Origin: Kordiimonas sp. SCSIO 12603
Lineage (GTDB): Bacteria > Pseudomonadota > Alphaproteobacteria > Sphingomonadales > Kordiimonadaceae
Direction: 5' to 3'
DNA: 64,000 nt
Assembly (NCBI RefSeq): GCF_024398035.1
Contig: NZ_CP073748.1
Coordinates: 2,455,520-2,519,519, forward strand
Below the pieces are notes generated by a model. The model saw nothing but the letters and a program-made list of their open reading frames with translations, was not told the origin of the DNA and searched no databases. How positions within the stretch are numbered: the first letter of the stretch is position 1; every line of letters begins with the position of its first letter. Below, piece after piece: positions 19,438 through 28,993 of this stretch. Made by a program: the position numbers and the translations under genes.

Positions 19438-20109
19438 ATGCTTACAGCAAAACAGCATCAGCTTTTGCTCTTTATTTCAGACAAACTCGCAGAGACAGGC
19501 GTTTCTCCGTCCTTTGATGAAATGAAAGACGCGCTTGGCCTTAAATCCAAATCCGGTGTTCACCGTTTGATTAACGCTCTTGAAGAACGAGGCTTCATTC
19601 GCCGTATGGCAAACCGAGCTCGTGCACTTGAAATTCTCAAGATGCCAGAAGGCCAGCAAGAGACGCCTTCTAATGTAGTGGCAGGTAATTTTGGTAAATC
19701 GAGCCCTGCACCATCAGAACCTGAAACCCTTGATATTCCAATGCATGGTCGTATCGCAGCAGGTACTCCTATTGAAGCACTTGAAAACCAAGATAGTTTT
19801 GTTTCCGTGCCTGCAGGCATGATTGGTCGTGGTAATTGCTATGCTCTTGAAGTATCTGGTGATTCTATGATTGAGATGGGCATTATGGATGGTGATACTA
19901 TTATTATTGAAAGTGCCGATACAGCCCGCGATGGCGAAGTGGTTGTAGCTCTTGTTGATCGCGAAGAAGCAACACTTAAAACCATTCAGCGACAAGGCAG
20001 AGATGTAGCTCTTATTCCTGCGAACCGTGATTATGAGACCAAAGTATATTCGGCAGATCGCGTACAGGTTCAAGGTAGACTTATCAGCCTGATGCGACAG
20101 TATCATTAA
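19438..20109 (+). CDS. lexA: LexA repressor
   Basis: Represses SOS genes and cleaves itself when RecA is activated. The 223-residue protein has an N-terminal winged helix (about residues 1-68) and a C-terminal S24 peptidase domain. The scissile bond is Ala108-Gly109 in [12 protein letters not shown]; the catalytic Ser143 (SGDSMIE) and Lys181 (ATLKTI) are present. The start has GGAG nine nt upstream. A LexA box lies over its promoter, and its likely terminator lies inside the converging comEC gene, whose stop codon directly abuts the lexA stop. Confidence 0.98.
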   Translation: MLTAKQHQLLLFISDKLAETGVSPSFDEMKDALGLKSKSGVHRLINALEERGFIRRMANRARALEILKMPEGQQETPSNVVAGNFGKSSPAPSEPETLDIPMHGRIAAGTPIEALENQDSFVSVPAGMIGRGNCYALEVSGDSMIEMGIMDGDTIIIESADTARDGEVVVALVDREEATLKTIQRQGRDVALIPANRDYETKVYSADRVQVQGRLISLMRQYH

Positions 20110-22104
20110 TCATTCTTGCCAAGGCTTGATTTGATGTTCTGATACGCTCCATTTCATAATGGGAGTTATTGAATTTTCTTGATATGAGAGGCCTAGCGGG
20201 CCTCTTTTTTGTAAGTCGGCATTGGTTATAATTAATGCACCTGTTCTACAAAGTCTTTTGTATTTCGTTGGTATTATGATGATCTCGGCAATATTACAAA
20301 CTGGCCTAACTGCATCAATCGTCTTTATAATACCCAAGTACCTATCACCTGTAAGCTCATAAAGGCATGCATCTTGATCACAGCTACGTTTTAATTGAAC
20401 GATATCATCTTTAGATGTGGCCCAATATTTTAACCAAATCTTGTTTCTGAAATTATCCCTATATTTAGACGAGATAGCCATCTTATCATTATCGTGTACG
20501 GCAATAAAACTAGCGTTTCTATCTATAAGTATATCTGCAGGTTTGCGAAAACTGAGTAAAAAGACACCAGGCACCAAAATGAGCAAAGCGAAAAATACTC
20601 TCGGTTCTCTCACTAAAAGCATTCCCATAAAAATCAAAGTTAAGATTACGAACCCTATATCTGTAAGCTGATAGGTTTGTGCTGTAGCCCAACTAAAAGA
20701 AGCAGACCATGCAGCGATATCGCGAATAACCCCAATAGATAGACCAAGCGGAATGGTAAACGCCATTATTCCAAACAGCGTCCAACCTACCAAGATACAC
20801 AGCAATAGTGGCATTACCAGAAATGAAACAAGTGGCAAGACAAGCACATTAGATATTAGCGCAATTACAGAGATTTCCTGAAAATGATACAAAGCAAATG
20901 GTAAAATACCCATCTGGGAAATCAGACTTGTTAGCATTACGGCAAAGATAGCCGTAAGAAATTTTCGCCATAAATTCTGTTGGCTTTGCCATCTTCGCCA
21001 AAGTTCAGAACGTGAAAACCATTCATAAAAGGCAACCAGCGAAGCAGTTGCTGCAAAGGAAAGTTGAAAACTGATACTAACTATATTCTCTGGCCAGATC
21101 AGCAGAATAACTATTGCAGCTATGGCCACACTTCTTAGTGAAATTACGCGTCGATCAGTTAATAATGCCATCATTGCCACCGATATCATGATGACAGCAC
21201 GAATGGTGGCAACACTCGCACCGCTTATCATTAGATATATAACTACAAGCAAGAAGGTAGGAAGCACCGCAAACTTCCGAGGCATAACACGAAAAGCCAA
21301 TGCCGGAATGAGGGCGAAAATATACTCAAAAACAAAGAAACCAATAGCTGCTACTAGGCCTATATGTAAGCCAGAGATTGCAAGCAGATGTGCCAATCCT
21401 GCCTTCCTTAAATTCTCTTTAGTCTCTTCAGACAAATATGATTTCTCGCCTACTAAAAGTGCTGCGGCAACAGCACCATTTTGCCCTCCTACCCTCTCAT
21501 AAAGTAATTTAGCTGTTTGTTGCCTGAAGGCATCTATACTGTACTCCGCGTCGATAGTATCGTCTATCTGCACGGGAGAGACAGCAAAGCCTTGTGCATC
21601 AATTCCTTTAAAGAAAGCGTCTCTGGCAAAATTATAACCGTATGGAACAGCCGGGCCTGCTGGTCTCGATAAAATAGCTGAGATTTTTAGGCGTTGCCCT
21701 TGTTCGATCGATAGAGTTTTACGGTTTCGGATAGTGACTCTGGCAACAAATTGAGGACTATCATTTTCGACTGTAAGTCGAAGACTATTATCCGACCTTT
21801 CTTCCACCCGAATTACGGTTCCAGCCAGATTATAAAACTGACCATCTTTTATCGGAGTATCATTAAACCTAGGTTCTACGCTTATCTGGCTATTCAGCAA
21901 ACCCAACATCACAATCAACGATAGCCCGGCCAGATATATTTGCTTTAGGAACTGCATCACAAGAACCAGAATACCGATAAAGATAACGTGATACTGCGTA
22001 ACATTGCCACCTATAGGAAGGTAACAGGCCACCCCAAGCGTCATGGCAGCGACAATTAGCCGCCATTCCGGGTGAACATACGTTTCAAACCTACCTAAGC
22101 TCAA
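20110..22104 (-). CDS. comEC: ComEC/Rec2 family DNA-uptake channel protein
   Basis: A 664-residue polytopic inner-membrane protein of the ComEC family, which carries single-stranded DNA across the inner membrane in competent bacteria. An N-terminal DUF4131-type region with an OB-like soluble part (about residues 70-190) is followed by the competence domain with the family motif LAHLLAISGLHIGLVAAIGF (near residue 240) and about ten transmembrane helices. The C-terminal 140 residues are soluble but lack the HxHxDH metallo-beta-lactamase motif of full-length ComEC. The start codon is TTG with AGAGGCGG upstream. Other competence genes are not in the window, so competence is not shown. Confidence 0.9.
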   Translation of the reverse strand: MSLGRFETYVHPEWRLIVAAMTLGVACYLPIGGNVTQYHVIFIGILVLVMQFLKQIYLAGLSLIVMLGLLNSQISVEPRFNDTPIKDGQFYNLAGTVIRVEERSDNSLRLTVENDSPQFVARVTIRNRKTLSIEQGQRLKISAILSRPAGPAVPYGYNFARDAFFKGIDAQGFAVSPVQIDDTIDAEYSIDAFRQQTAKLLYERVGGQNGAVAAALLVGEKSYLSEETKENLRKAGLAHLLAISGLHIGLVAAIGFFVFEYIFALIPALAFRVMPRKFAVLPTFLLVVIYLMISGASVATIRAVIMISVAMMALLTDRRVISLRSVAIAAIVILLIWPENIVSISFQLSFAATASLVAFYEWFSRSELWRRWQSQQNLWRKFLTAIFAVMLTSLISQMGILPFALYHFQEISVIALISNVLVLPLVSFLVMPLLLCILVGWTLFGIMAFTIPLGLSIGVIRDIAAWSASFSWATAQTYQLTDIGFVILTLIFMGMLLVREPRVFFALLILVPGVFLLSFRKPADILIDRNASFIAVHDNDKMAISSKYRDNFRNKIWLKYWATSKDDIVQLKRSCDQDACLYELTGDRYLGIIKTIDAVRPVCNIAEIIIIPTKYKRLCRTGALIITNADLQKRGPLGLSYQENSITPIMKWSVSEHQIKPWQE
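20187..20210 (+). terminator. Intrinsic terminator of lexA inside comEC
   Basis: A perfect 7-bp stem AGAGGCC/GGCCTCT (20187-20193 with 20199-20205), 5-nt loop, then a run of T residues to 20210. It lies 78 nt past the lexA stop, within the antisense strand of the last 35 codons of comEC. Confidence 0.85.
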
Positions 22105-22125
22105 TAAAACCGCCTCTATAAACAG

Positions 22126-22173
22126 AAAAGCTATTTATTTTAATAACGCATTAAACAGCTTATGCGAGCTTTT
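22126..22173. repeat. Nested inverted repeats between comEC and gltX
   Basis: An outer repeat AAAAGCT/AGCTTTT (22126-22132 with 22167-22173) encloses CGCAT/ATGCG (22147-22151 with 22162-22166). The inner and right outer arms are adjacent. It lies in the 211-nt region between two divergent genes and could be an operator or a weak hairpin; nothing else is recognisable there. Confidence 0.3.
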
Positions 22174-22315
22174 TAATCAAATTCGGGCGTATTTTGCTGC
22201 ACTGCACATTTGTGTTCTTGAAAAACATATGCTACAAGCCTCACAAATCTTGGACGTCAGCTCCCCCGTATTTCTGCTGACATTTTGTAAATTTAAAAAG
22301 GTTTAGGCTCTGAGC

Positions 22316-23731
22316 GTGACTAAAAACATGCCCGAAACTGTTGTAACGCGTTTCGCACCCTCTCCGACTGGTTTTCTTCATATCGGTGGTGCTCGTACTG
22401 CACTATATAATTGGCTTCTTGCCCGTGCGAATAATGGTAAATTCCTTCTAAGAATTGAAGATACAGACCGCAAACGTTCAACAGACGAAGCGATTGAAGC
22501 TATCTTAAATGGCATGAAATGGATGGGATTGGACTGGGACGGTGACGCCATCAGCCAGTTTGATCGCGCCGATCGCCACCGTGAAGTTGCGGAAGCTATG
22601 CTCGCTAGTGGCCATGCTTATAAATGTTTCTCTTCACCAGAAGAAACAGCTGAGCTTCGCGATGCTGCTCGCGCTGAAGGTAAACCTTTCCGCGGAGACA
22701 TGTGGCGCGAAAAGCAAGATCAAGCTCCTGCGGATACGCCGTATTCAATTCGTATCAAGATGCCACGCGAAGGTTCGCATGCTATTGATGATCAAGTTCA
22801 AGGGCGCGTAGAAGTTCAGAACGCGGAACTAGATGACATGATTATCATGCGTTCAGACGGCACGCCAACCTATATGCTTGCCGTTGTGGTAGATGACCAT
22901 GATATGGGGGTAACCCATGTTGTGCGGGGTGACGACCACCTTAATAACGCATTTCGCCAAATCCCTATCTACAAGGCAATGGAATGGGATATTCCAACAT
23001 ACGCCCATATTCCTCTAATCCATGGTCCTGACGGTAAGAAGCTCTCAAAGCGCCATGGTGCACTGGGAGTGGAAGGTTATGAAGAGATGGGCTTCCTACC
23101 AGAAGCGATGCGTAATTATCTGCTGCGTCTCGGCTGGAGCCATGGTGATGAGGAAATCATCCCAACAGCAAAAGCAATTGAGTGGTTTACACTGCAGAAT
23201 GTGGGCAAAAGCCCTTCTCGCTTTGATTTTGACAAGCTGGACTTCGTGAACAGCCACTATATGAAAGAATTAAATGGGTCAGAACTCTTGCCTTATGTGC
23301 AATCCGACCTAGAAGAACAAGTGGGACATACTCTTGATGCAACGGAAGTTGAGCGCTTAATCAAAGCGCTCCCAAGTCTTGCAGAAAGAGCAAAAAGACT
23401 ACCGGACCTACATGAAGGAGCTTCTCTTTTCTGTAACACTCGTCCGCTAAGTCTGACAGACAAAGCAGCGAAGCAACTTTCTGGCGACACAGTGCCGATG
23501 CTTGGCTCGCTAACACCTGTTTTGGAGAAGGTATCACAGTGGAATGCTGATGATATCAAAGCTGCAATCGTTTCTTTTGCTGAGGCAGAAGAACTAAAAC
23601 TGGGTAAAGTAATGCAACCTGTAAGAGCTGCCGTGACTGGAGGAAAACAGTCAGGTGATCTTGCTGAAACCCTGGAAATTTTGGGCCAGGAAGAAACTGT
23701 TGCGCGTTTGCGCGATGTGGTTGCTGCGTAA
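22316..23731 (+). CDS. gltX: Glutamyl-tRNA synthetase
   Basis: Class I synthetase that charges tRNA-Glu. The 471-residue protein has the HIGH-type motif in GFLHIGGARTALYN, the tRNA-binding region around DDHDMGVTHVVRGDDHLNN, the KMSKS-type motif GKKLSKRHG and a C-terminal anticodon-binding domain. The frame begins at GTG 22316; an ATG at 22328 fits the family start about as well. Some alphaproteobacteria have two GltX copies, one of which charges tRNA-Gln; this copy alone cannot tell. gltA follows after 51 nt. Confidence 0.96.
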   Translation: MTKNMPETVVTRFAPSPTGFLHIGGARTALYNWLLARANNGKFLLRIEDTDRKRSTDEAIEAILNGMKWMGLDWDGDAISQFDRADRHREVAEAMLASGHAYKCFSSPEETAELRDAARAEGKPFRGDMWREKQDQAPADTPYSIRIKMPREGSHAIDDQVQGRVEVQNAELDDMIIMRSDGTPTYMLAVVVDDHDMGVTHVVRGDDHLNNAFRQIPIYKAMEWDIPTYAHIPLIHGPDGKKLSKRHGALGVEGYEEMGFLPEAMRNYLLRLGWSHGDEEIIPTAKAIEWFTLQNVGKSPSRFDFDKLDFVNSHYMKELNGSELLPYVQSDLEEQVGHTLDATEVERLIKALPSLAERAKRLPDLHEGASLFCNTRPLSLTDKAAKQLSGDTVPMLGSLTPVLEKVSQWNADDIKAAIVSFAEAEELKLGKVMQPVRAAVTGGKQSGDLAETLEILGQEETVARLRDVVAA

Positions 23732-23782
23732 CCCCAATTTGCCTCCGGGCGAGTTGTTAATTTTTATGAAGGAGTAAGGACC

Positions 23783-25069
23783 ATGTCAAATGACACTCTC
23801 AAGCTAACCGGCGAAGGGCTAGACGTTGATCTACCGGTTATGGAAGGGTCAGTGGGTCCGAAGGTCATTGATATCCGTAAACTGTATGCTCAGTCAGACA
23901 TGTTTACTTTTGACCCGGGGTTCACCTCTACGGCAAGCTGCGAATCTAAAATTACCTACATCGATGGTAACAAAGGTGAGCTTCAGTACCGTGGTTATCC
24001 AATTGAGCAACTAGCAGAGCACAGCGACTATATGGAAGTTTGCTATCTGCTTCTCTTTGGTGAGCTTCCGACTAAAGAAGAAAAAGCAAAGTTCGAGCAC
24101 GATATTACACACCACACTATGGTGCACGAACAGCTTCATCGCTTCTTCAGCGGTTTCCGCCGCGATGCACACCCAATGGCTATTATGGTTGGTGTTGTTG
24201 GTGCTCTTGCTGCTTTCTATCATGACAGCACAGACATTGATGATCCACACCAACGTATGGTTGCCAGCTACCGCCTGATTGCGAAGATTCCGACAATCGC
24301 TGCAATGGCATATAAATACTCTGTTGGTCAGCCATTTGTTTACCCAGAAAATGATCTTTCATACGCTGGTAATTTCCTGAAGATGATGTTCTCCGTTCCT
24401 GCTGCGGAATACAAAGTGAGCCCGACGCTTGAGAAAGCAATGGATCTCATCTTTATCCTGCATGCTGACCACGAACAGAATGCTTCAACATCTACAGTAC
24501 GCCTTGCTGGTTCATCTGGTGCGAACCCGTTCGCATGTATTGCTGCTGGTATTGCATGTCTATGGGGCCCTGCTCACGGTGGCGCTAACGAAGCATGCCT
24601 GAACATGCTTGAAGAAATTGGTACAGTTGACCGTATTCCTGAGTTCATTGCACGTGCGAAAGATAAAGCAGATCCATTCCGTCTGATGGGCTTTGGTCAC
24701 CGCGTTTATAAGAACTTTGACCCACGCGCGACTGTAATGCGTGAAACAGCACACAAAGTACTTGAAGAACTTGGCGTAGATGATCCACTCTTCGATGTTG
24801 CAATGGAACTTGAGAAAATCGCTCTTGAAGATCCATACTTCGTTGAGAAGAAGCTTTACCCGAATGTAGACTTCTACTCAGGTATCATCCTGAAAGCTAT
24901 GGGCTTCCCAACCAGCATGTTTACAGTGCTATTTGCTCTTGCGCGTACATCAGGCTGGATTTCACAGTGGAACGAAATGATTGAGGACCCAACACAGAAG
25001 ATTGGTCGCCCTCGTCAGCTATTCACTGGCGCTCCAAAGCGTGACTACGTTCCAGTTGATAAGCGTTAG
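23783..25069 (+). CDS. gltA: Citrate synthase
   Basis: Condenses acetyl-CoA and oxaloacetate, the entry to the TCA cycle and the step after pyruvate dehydrogenase. The 428-residue type II (gram-negative hexameric type) enzyme has the catalytic residues in [19 protein letters not shown] and PNVDFYSG, and the start [21 protein letters not shown] typical of that form. AAGGAG lies nine nt before the ATG. A strong terminator follows. Confidence 0.98.
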   Translation: MSNDTLKLTGEGLDVDLPVMEGSVGPKVIDIRKLYAQSDMFTFDPGFTSTASCESKITYIDGNKGELQYRGYPIEQLAEHSDYMEVCYLLLFGELPTKEEKAKFEHDITHHTMVHEQLHRFFSGFRRDAHPMAIMVGVVGALAAFYHDSTDIDDPHQRMVASYRLIAKIPTIAAMAYKYSVGQPFVYPENDLSYAGNFLKMMFSVPAAEYKVSPTLEKAMDLIFILHADHEQNASTSTVRLAGSSGANPFACIAAGIACLWGPAHGGANEACLNMLEEIGTVDRIPEFIARAKDKADPFRLMGFGHRVYKNFDPRATVMRETAHKVLEELGVDDPLFDVAMELEKIALEDPYFVEKKLYPNVDFYSGIILKAMGFPTSMFTVLFALARTSGWISQWNEMIEDPTQKIGRPRQLFTGAPKRDYVPVDKR

Positions 25070-25093
25070 GCGTTAAGCTGAATTTAGATTTTT

Positions 25094-25122
25094 AAAAAGG
25101 GCTGGTTTACCAGCCCTTTTTT
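25094..25122 (+). terminator. Intrinsic terminator of gltA
   Basis: AAAAAGGGCTGG (25094-25105) pairs perfectly with CCAGCCCTTTTT (25110-25121) over a 4-nt loop and ends in six T residues, 25 nt after the gltA stop. Confidence 0.95.
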
Positions 25123-25163
25123 CATGCCTAGTACTTTACGATAAAAATCCTGCTTCAGGCATT

Positions 25164-25196
25164 AAAAAAGCCCAGCTAAAACTAACTGGGCTTTTT
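25164..25196 (-). terminator. Intrinsic terminator of fabZ
   Basis: AAAAAAGCCCAG (25164-25175) pairs with CTGGGCTTTTT (25186-25196) over a 10-nt loop. It lies 23 nt after the fabZ stop and gives a T-tract on the minus strand. Together with the gltA terminator it separates the two converging units. Confidence 0.92.
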
Positions 25197-25218
25197 AACA
25201 TTTAATTACTTTTTCTAA

Positions 25219-25662
25219 TTATTCAGCAGATAGCATAGCCGTTAAACTTGCTGTTGCAGCTACATCGCCTTCAACCTCAGCTACAGCGTCAAACTTCCAA
25301 ACGCTTTTCCCAAGCCCGCCACGGGTCTTGTTAAGCTTAAGATGCAATTGATCACCTGGACCAACCGGGCGACGGAATTTCACACCATCAATACCCATAA
25401 AGTAAACAACTTTACCTTTGGCATCATCACCAAGTACATCAACCGCAATTACACCAGCTGTCTGTGCCATAGCTTCTAGGATAAGAACGCCTGGCATTAC
25501 TGGTTTTTGTGGAAAGTGCCCCTGAAAAAAGTTTTCATTGATAGTAACATTCTTAATGCCTACAGCGCTTTCACCAGGCACTACATCAACGATCTTATCA
25601 ACCAAAAGGAAGGGATACCTATGAGGTATCGCTTCCATAATTTTAGCAATATCGAATTCCAT
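25219..25662 (-). CDS. fabZ: (3R)-hydroxyacyl-ACP dehydratase
   Basis: Dehydrates 3-hydroxyacyl-ACP in fatty acid elongation. The 147-residue hot-dog protein has the catalytic His49 in [11 protein letters not shown] and Glu63 in [12 protein letters not shown]. It follows skp after 27 nt and ends the long minus-strand run. In many alphaproteobacteria lpxD precedes it and lpxA, lpxI and lpxB follow it; here none is present and a terminator closes the unit. Confidence 0.97.
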   Translation of the reverse strand: MEFDIAKIMEAIPHRYPFLLVDKIVDVVPGESAVGIKNVTINENFFQGHFPQKPVMPGVLILEAMAQTAGVIAVDVLGDDAKGKVVYFMGIDGVKFRRPVGPGDQLHLKLNKTRGGLGKSVWKFDAVAEVEGDVAATASLTAMLSAE

Positions 25663-25689
25663 TGCTTACACTCTACCCTAAATTAGAGA

Positions 25690-26277
25690 TTACTGCTGCG
25701 CTGGTGCAGGCGTAGTTGTCGGCGCTTGCTTTGGCGGCAATTTTGTTAGTGTAACAGATGGCAGCTCTGCATCAAGCAGCTCAATAAACTCTGTAGTTAC
25801 ATCAAGACCTGGAGCGCTACCCATAACAAGGCGCTTAGGCAAAATCAGCTGTGCTTTGCGATCCTTTAAAATCTGACGAATAACAGGCTGACGTGCTCGT
25901 TCAACCTGAACAAGGGCTTCCTGGCGAACTTGATCAAACAAATATTCATATGCTTGAAGATTCTGTTGAGCAGCTACATATGTTTGCTCAATTTTCTTCT
26001 TTTCTTCTTCGTATTTATCATTGCCAATAATAGCCTTTTGCTTTTCTAGCTCAGCCATTTGCTGTTCAGCGGCACCACCACGAGAAATATATTGACGCAA
26101 CTGCAGAATATTCTGACGAAGATCAGTTGTCTGTAGATTGAAATCCTTATACGCAGCAGCATCTTTTTCAACACGCTCATTATCAATGATAAATGTTTGT
26201 GCAGTCGCCGCTACGGTTAGTCCAGCAGCTGTAATAGCCCCAAGAATTGCAAGTTTTAGTGTTTTGATGAATGTCAT
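25690..26277 (-). CDS. skp: Skp/OmpH family periplasmic chaperone
   Basis: A 195-residue exported protein: signal peptide (about residues 1-26, ending ATAQ), then a long helical coiled-coil region rich in Gln, Glu, Lys and Ala, and a Pro/Thr/Ala-rich tail. Skp trimers hold unfolded outer-membrane proteins in their helical arms and hand them to the BAM complex. The position directly after bamA (30 nt) supports this. Confidence 0.9.
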   Translation of the reverse strand: MTFIKTLKLAILGAITAAGLTVAATAQTFIIDNERVEKDAAAYKDFNLQTTDLRQNILQLRQYISRGGAAEQQMAELEKQKAIIGNDKYEEEKKKIEQTYVAAQQNLQAYEYLFDQVRQEALVQVERARQPVIRQILKDRKAQLILPKRLVMGSAPGLDVTTEFIELLDAELPSVTLTKLPPKQAPTTTPAPAQQ

Positions 26278-26307
26278 CTTATTATTCCCATTTTCCCTAT
26301 GAGCTTA

Positions 26308-28926
26308 TTAGAACGTTGTACCAACGTTAAACTGTAATGTTTGTGGTCTGTCGCCAAGTTGCTGCTTGATTGTCTTTGCCAAATCAATTCGGAACGGACC
26401 AAAAGGCGACTGCCAGGAAACACCTACACCAATAGAAATACGTGGTGATGGAGAATTACCAGACAGACAAACTGTATCTTGACCAAATGTTACTGTTGGA
26501 TCTTGTTCGCGAGCAAGCTGGAAGGCCTCAAAGTCAGCACGCGTGAACGTACATTCCGCTAGCTCTTCCTGAGCTCTGAACAAAGACCCTACATCAATAA
26601 AGGCTGACGCATTGATACCACTTTCTAGTGCTAGATCACCCAGCGGGAAGAATAGTTCCCCTCGGCCAATATAGAACGCAGTACCACCAAGTGACGATGC
26701 AGTATTGGCATTACCACCATTGAAGTTTCTTGGACCAATACCAGAGTTATCGAAACCACGAATACGTGGGCCACCAATATAGAATTTATCATTCACACGA
26801 ACTGTTTGACCAAGACCAGTGATGAAGCCACCTTCACCACCCAAACGGAAGGTCCAGCCCTGCCATGGTGTCCAGTAATTATCGAAGTTTACCCGGTTTC
26901 TTAAGTAACGTACATCCCCGCCCAAACCAGCGAAATCCTGGTGGAAGTAGAACGAACTACCACGTGTAGGTCTAATGATATGGTTACGCGTATCGAAACC
27001 AACGGAATAGCCAATAATAGATTGGAAACGTGAGCCCAAACTATCAATGAAAGCACGAGATAGCGTAGGTACAGCGCGAGCTAGCTCCTCTGTCGTTGGT
27101 GTAGACAGCCCGTCTGCACTGAAATCTTCAATTTCAATGGTATTTGATTGGTTCGTATCATAAAGGTCGAGCAGTTCTTGACGCTCAATAGCATCAGCGT
27201 TCGCAAACTCGTTCTGAATACCAGTAAAGAAGGTATCAAAAATACCATTATTGTTATTGTTCGTAACAAACGAGTCCACCAAATCTACATTATCTCTACG
27301 TAGAGTGTAACGGGTGGAAAGCGTCCAAAACTCGTTAATAGCCATACCGGCGCGAAGTGAGAAACCAATAGAATCCTGGTTAAACGCTGCACCAAATCTT
27401 GAGTTATCGAACCTGCGGGCAAAGATATCAAAACCTGCGCTGATTCTACGCCCTAAGAAGTAAGGTTCGGTAAAGCCTAGGTCAATCTCTTGGCTTCGGC
27501 TTGAAAGACGCAGTCCAAGGCGAAGGTCTTGGCCCTTACCAAATAGGTTTCTTTGACGAATAGAGAAGTCAAAAATAAAGTTTTCAATACTTGAGAAACC
27601 GGCACCAACGTTAAGTTCACCAGTGGCTTGTTCTTCTACATTAACATCAAGAACAATACGGTCTGGTTTAGAGCCTTGAGAACGTTCAATCGTCGCATCA
27701 CGGAAGAAGTTCAGGCGTTTCAAACGATTTTCTGAACGTGTCACACGAGCTGAGTTGAAGGCATCGCCCTCCTGCAGGCGAAACTCACGGCGAATTACCC
27801 TATCGAGAGTAGTTACGTTACCATGCACGTTAATCCGCTCAACATACACCCTAGGTGCATCAAGAATTTTAAATGTGATAGAAATCGTACGATCAGCGCG
27901 GCTACGATTAATTTGCGGGCGAATATCTACAAAAGCATAACCAAGGCGACCAGCCGCATCTGTAAGAGATTCGATAGATTGCTCAATCGCTTCGGCGTTA
28001 TAAGTACCGCCCTCACGCATCCTAACAAATAGCCGGAATAGATTGGTGTCAATATCCCGGATTTCACTTTCAACCTTAATTTCACCGAAAGTGTATATCT
28101 CGCCCTCTTCAACAGAGAACGTAATGAAAAAGTCTTCACGATCCGAGGTCAGCTCTGAAACAGCTGATACAATACGGAAATCGGCATACCCCTCATTCAG
28201 ATAATGATTGCGTAGTACTTGTTGGTCATACGCCAAACGATCTGGGTCAAATGTATCGTGGGATGTAAAAATCTTCCACCAACGGCTTTCTTTCGTCGCC
28301 ATTACATCACGCAAGTCGCCGTCACCAAACACCTTGTTTCCAATGAAATTAATACGGCTTACCTTAGTTTTAGGACCTTCCTGAATTTCAAAAACAAGAT
28401 CCACACGGTTTTGCTCTAGCTGAACAACTTTCGGTTCGATAATAGCAGCGAAACGACCTTTATTCCGGTATAGCTCCAGCATACGCTTTACGTCAGAACG
28501 AACTTTCGCACGTGTAAATACTGTACGTGGGCGAAGACGAGATTCTTCGGCGAGCTCTTCGTTATCAAGCTTCTTGTTACCCTCAAAGATAACACGGTTG
28601 ATGATAGGATTCTCTACAACCCTCACAATCAACGCACCATTTTGTTCCTGGAAATCAACGTCAGAGAACAGCCCTGTAGCAAACAGGTTTTTCAAGCTGA
28701 TATCAAGCTGCGTAGGATCAAAACGATCTCCAACCTTAACCGTGAGATACGATCCAATTGTTTCAGGCTCTACCCGTTCATTACCAGATACACTAATCTG
28801 GCGAATAACAGGAAGTTGTTGAGCAACAGGCTGTTGTTGAGCAAATGCTTGCCCACTTAGTGTTACTCCCCCGAGAACCAGAGCTAAACTACAGCTCTGT
28901 ATCAAACGCAAAATATTTAAACGCAA
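26308..28926 (-). CDS. bamA: Outer membrane protein assembly factor BamA
   Basis: The central BAM subunit that inserts beta-barrel proteins in the outer membrane. The 872-residue precursor has a signal peptide ending SGQAFA, five POTRA-type repeats (about residues 35-440) and an Omp85 barrel that ends in Phe (QFNVGTTF), the usual BAM signature. An acidic loop around residues 590-630 (DTNQSNTIEIEDFSADG) is an extracellular insertion. The frame begins with a TTG at 28924-28926; a stop codon lies four codons upstream and no ATG or GTG is available in the signal peptide, so TTG is very likely the true start, with only a weak AGG upstream. Confidence 0.97.
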   Translation of the reverse strand: MRLNILRLIQSCSLALVLGGVTLSGQAFAQQQPVAQQLPVIRQISVSGNERVEPETIGSYLTVKVGDRFDPTQLDISLKNLFATGLFSDVDFQEQNGALIVRVVENPIINRVIFEGNKKLDNEELAEESRLRPRTVFTRAKVRSDVKRMLELYRNKGRFAAIIEPKVVQLEQNRVDLVFEIQEGPKTKVSRINFIGNKVFGDGDLRDVMATKESRWWKIFTSHDTFDPDRLAYDQQVLRNHYLNEGYADFRIVSAVSELTSDREDFFITFSVEEGEIYTFGEIKVESEIRDIDTNLFRLFVRMREGGTYNAEAIEQSIESLTDAAGRLGYAFVDIRPQINRSRADRTISITFKILDAPRVYVERINVHGNVTTLDRVIRREFRLQEGDAFNSARVTRSENRLKRLNFFRDATIERSQGSKPDRIVLDVNVEEQATGELNVGAGFSSIENFIFDFSIRQRNLFGKGQDLRLGLRLSSRSQEIDLGFTEPYFLGRRISAGFDIFARRFDNSRFGAAFNQDSIGFSLRAGMAINEFWTLSTRYTLRRDNVDLVDSFVTNNNNNGIFDTFFTGIQNEFANADAIERQELLDLYDTNQSNTIEIEDFSADGLSTPTTEELARAVPTLSRAFIDSLGSRFQSIIGYSVGFDTRNHIIRPTRGSSFYFHQDFAGLGGDVRYLRNRVNFDNYWTPWQGWTFRLGGEGGFITGLGQTVRVNDKFYIGGPRIRGFDNSGIGPRNFNGGNANTASSLGGTAFYIGRGELFFPLGDLALESGINASAFIDVGSLFRAQEELAECTFTRADFEAFQLAREQDPTVTFGQDTVCLSGNSPSPRISIGVGVSWQSPFGPFRIDLAKTIKQQLGDRPQTLQFNVGTTF

Positions 28927-28993
28927 CGTTTCAGCCTATTCTTATTCTTGGCACAAACAACATACTTCATGGAACCCCGGCGGAGAAATTGGC

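Noticed and set aside
20110-22104. comEC as a truncated pseudogene.
   Set aside because: The frame is intact over 664 codons, has a good Shine-Dalgarno and all family membrane segments; the short C-terminus seems to be the normal reduced form.
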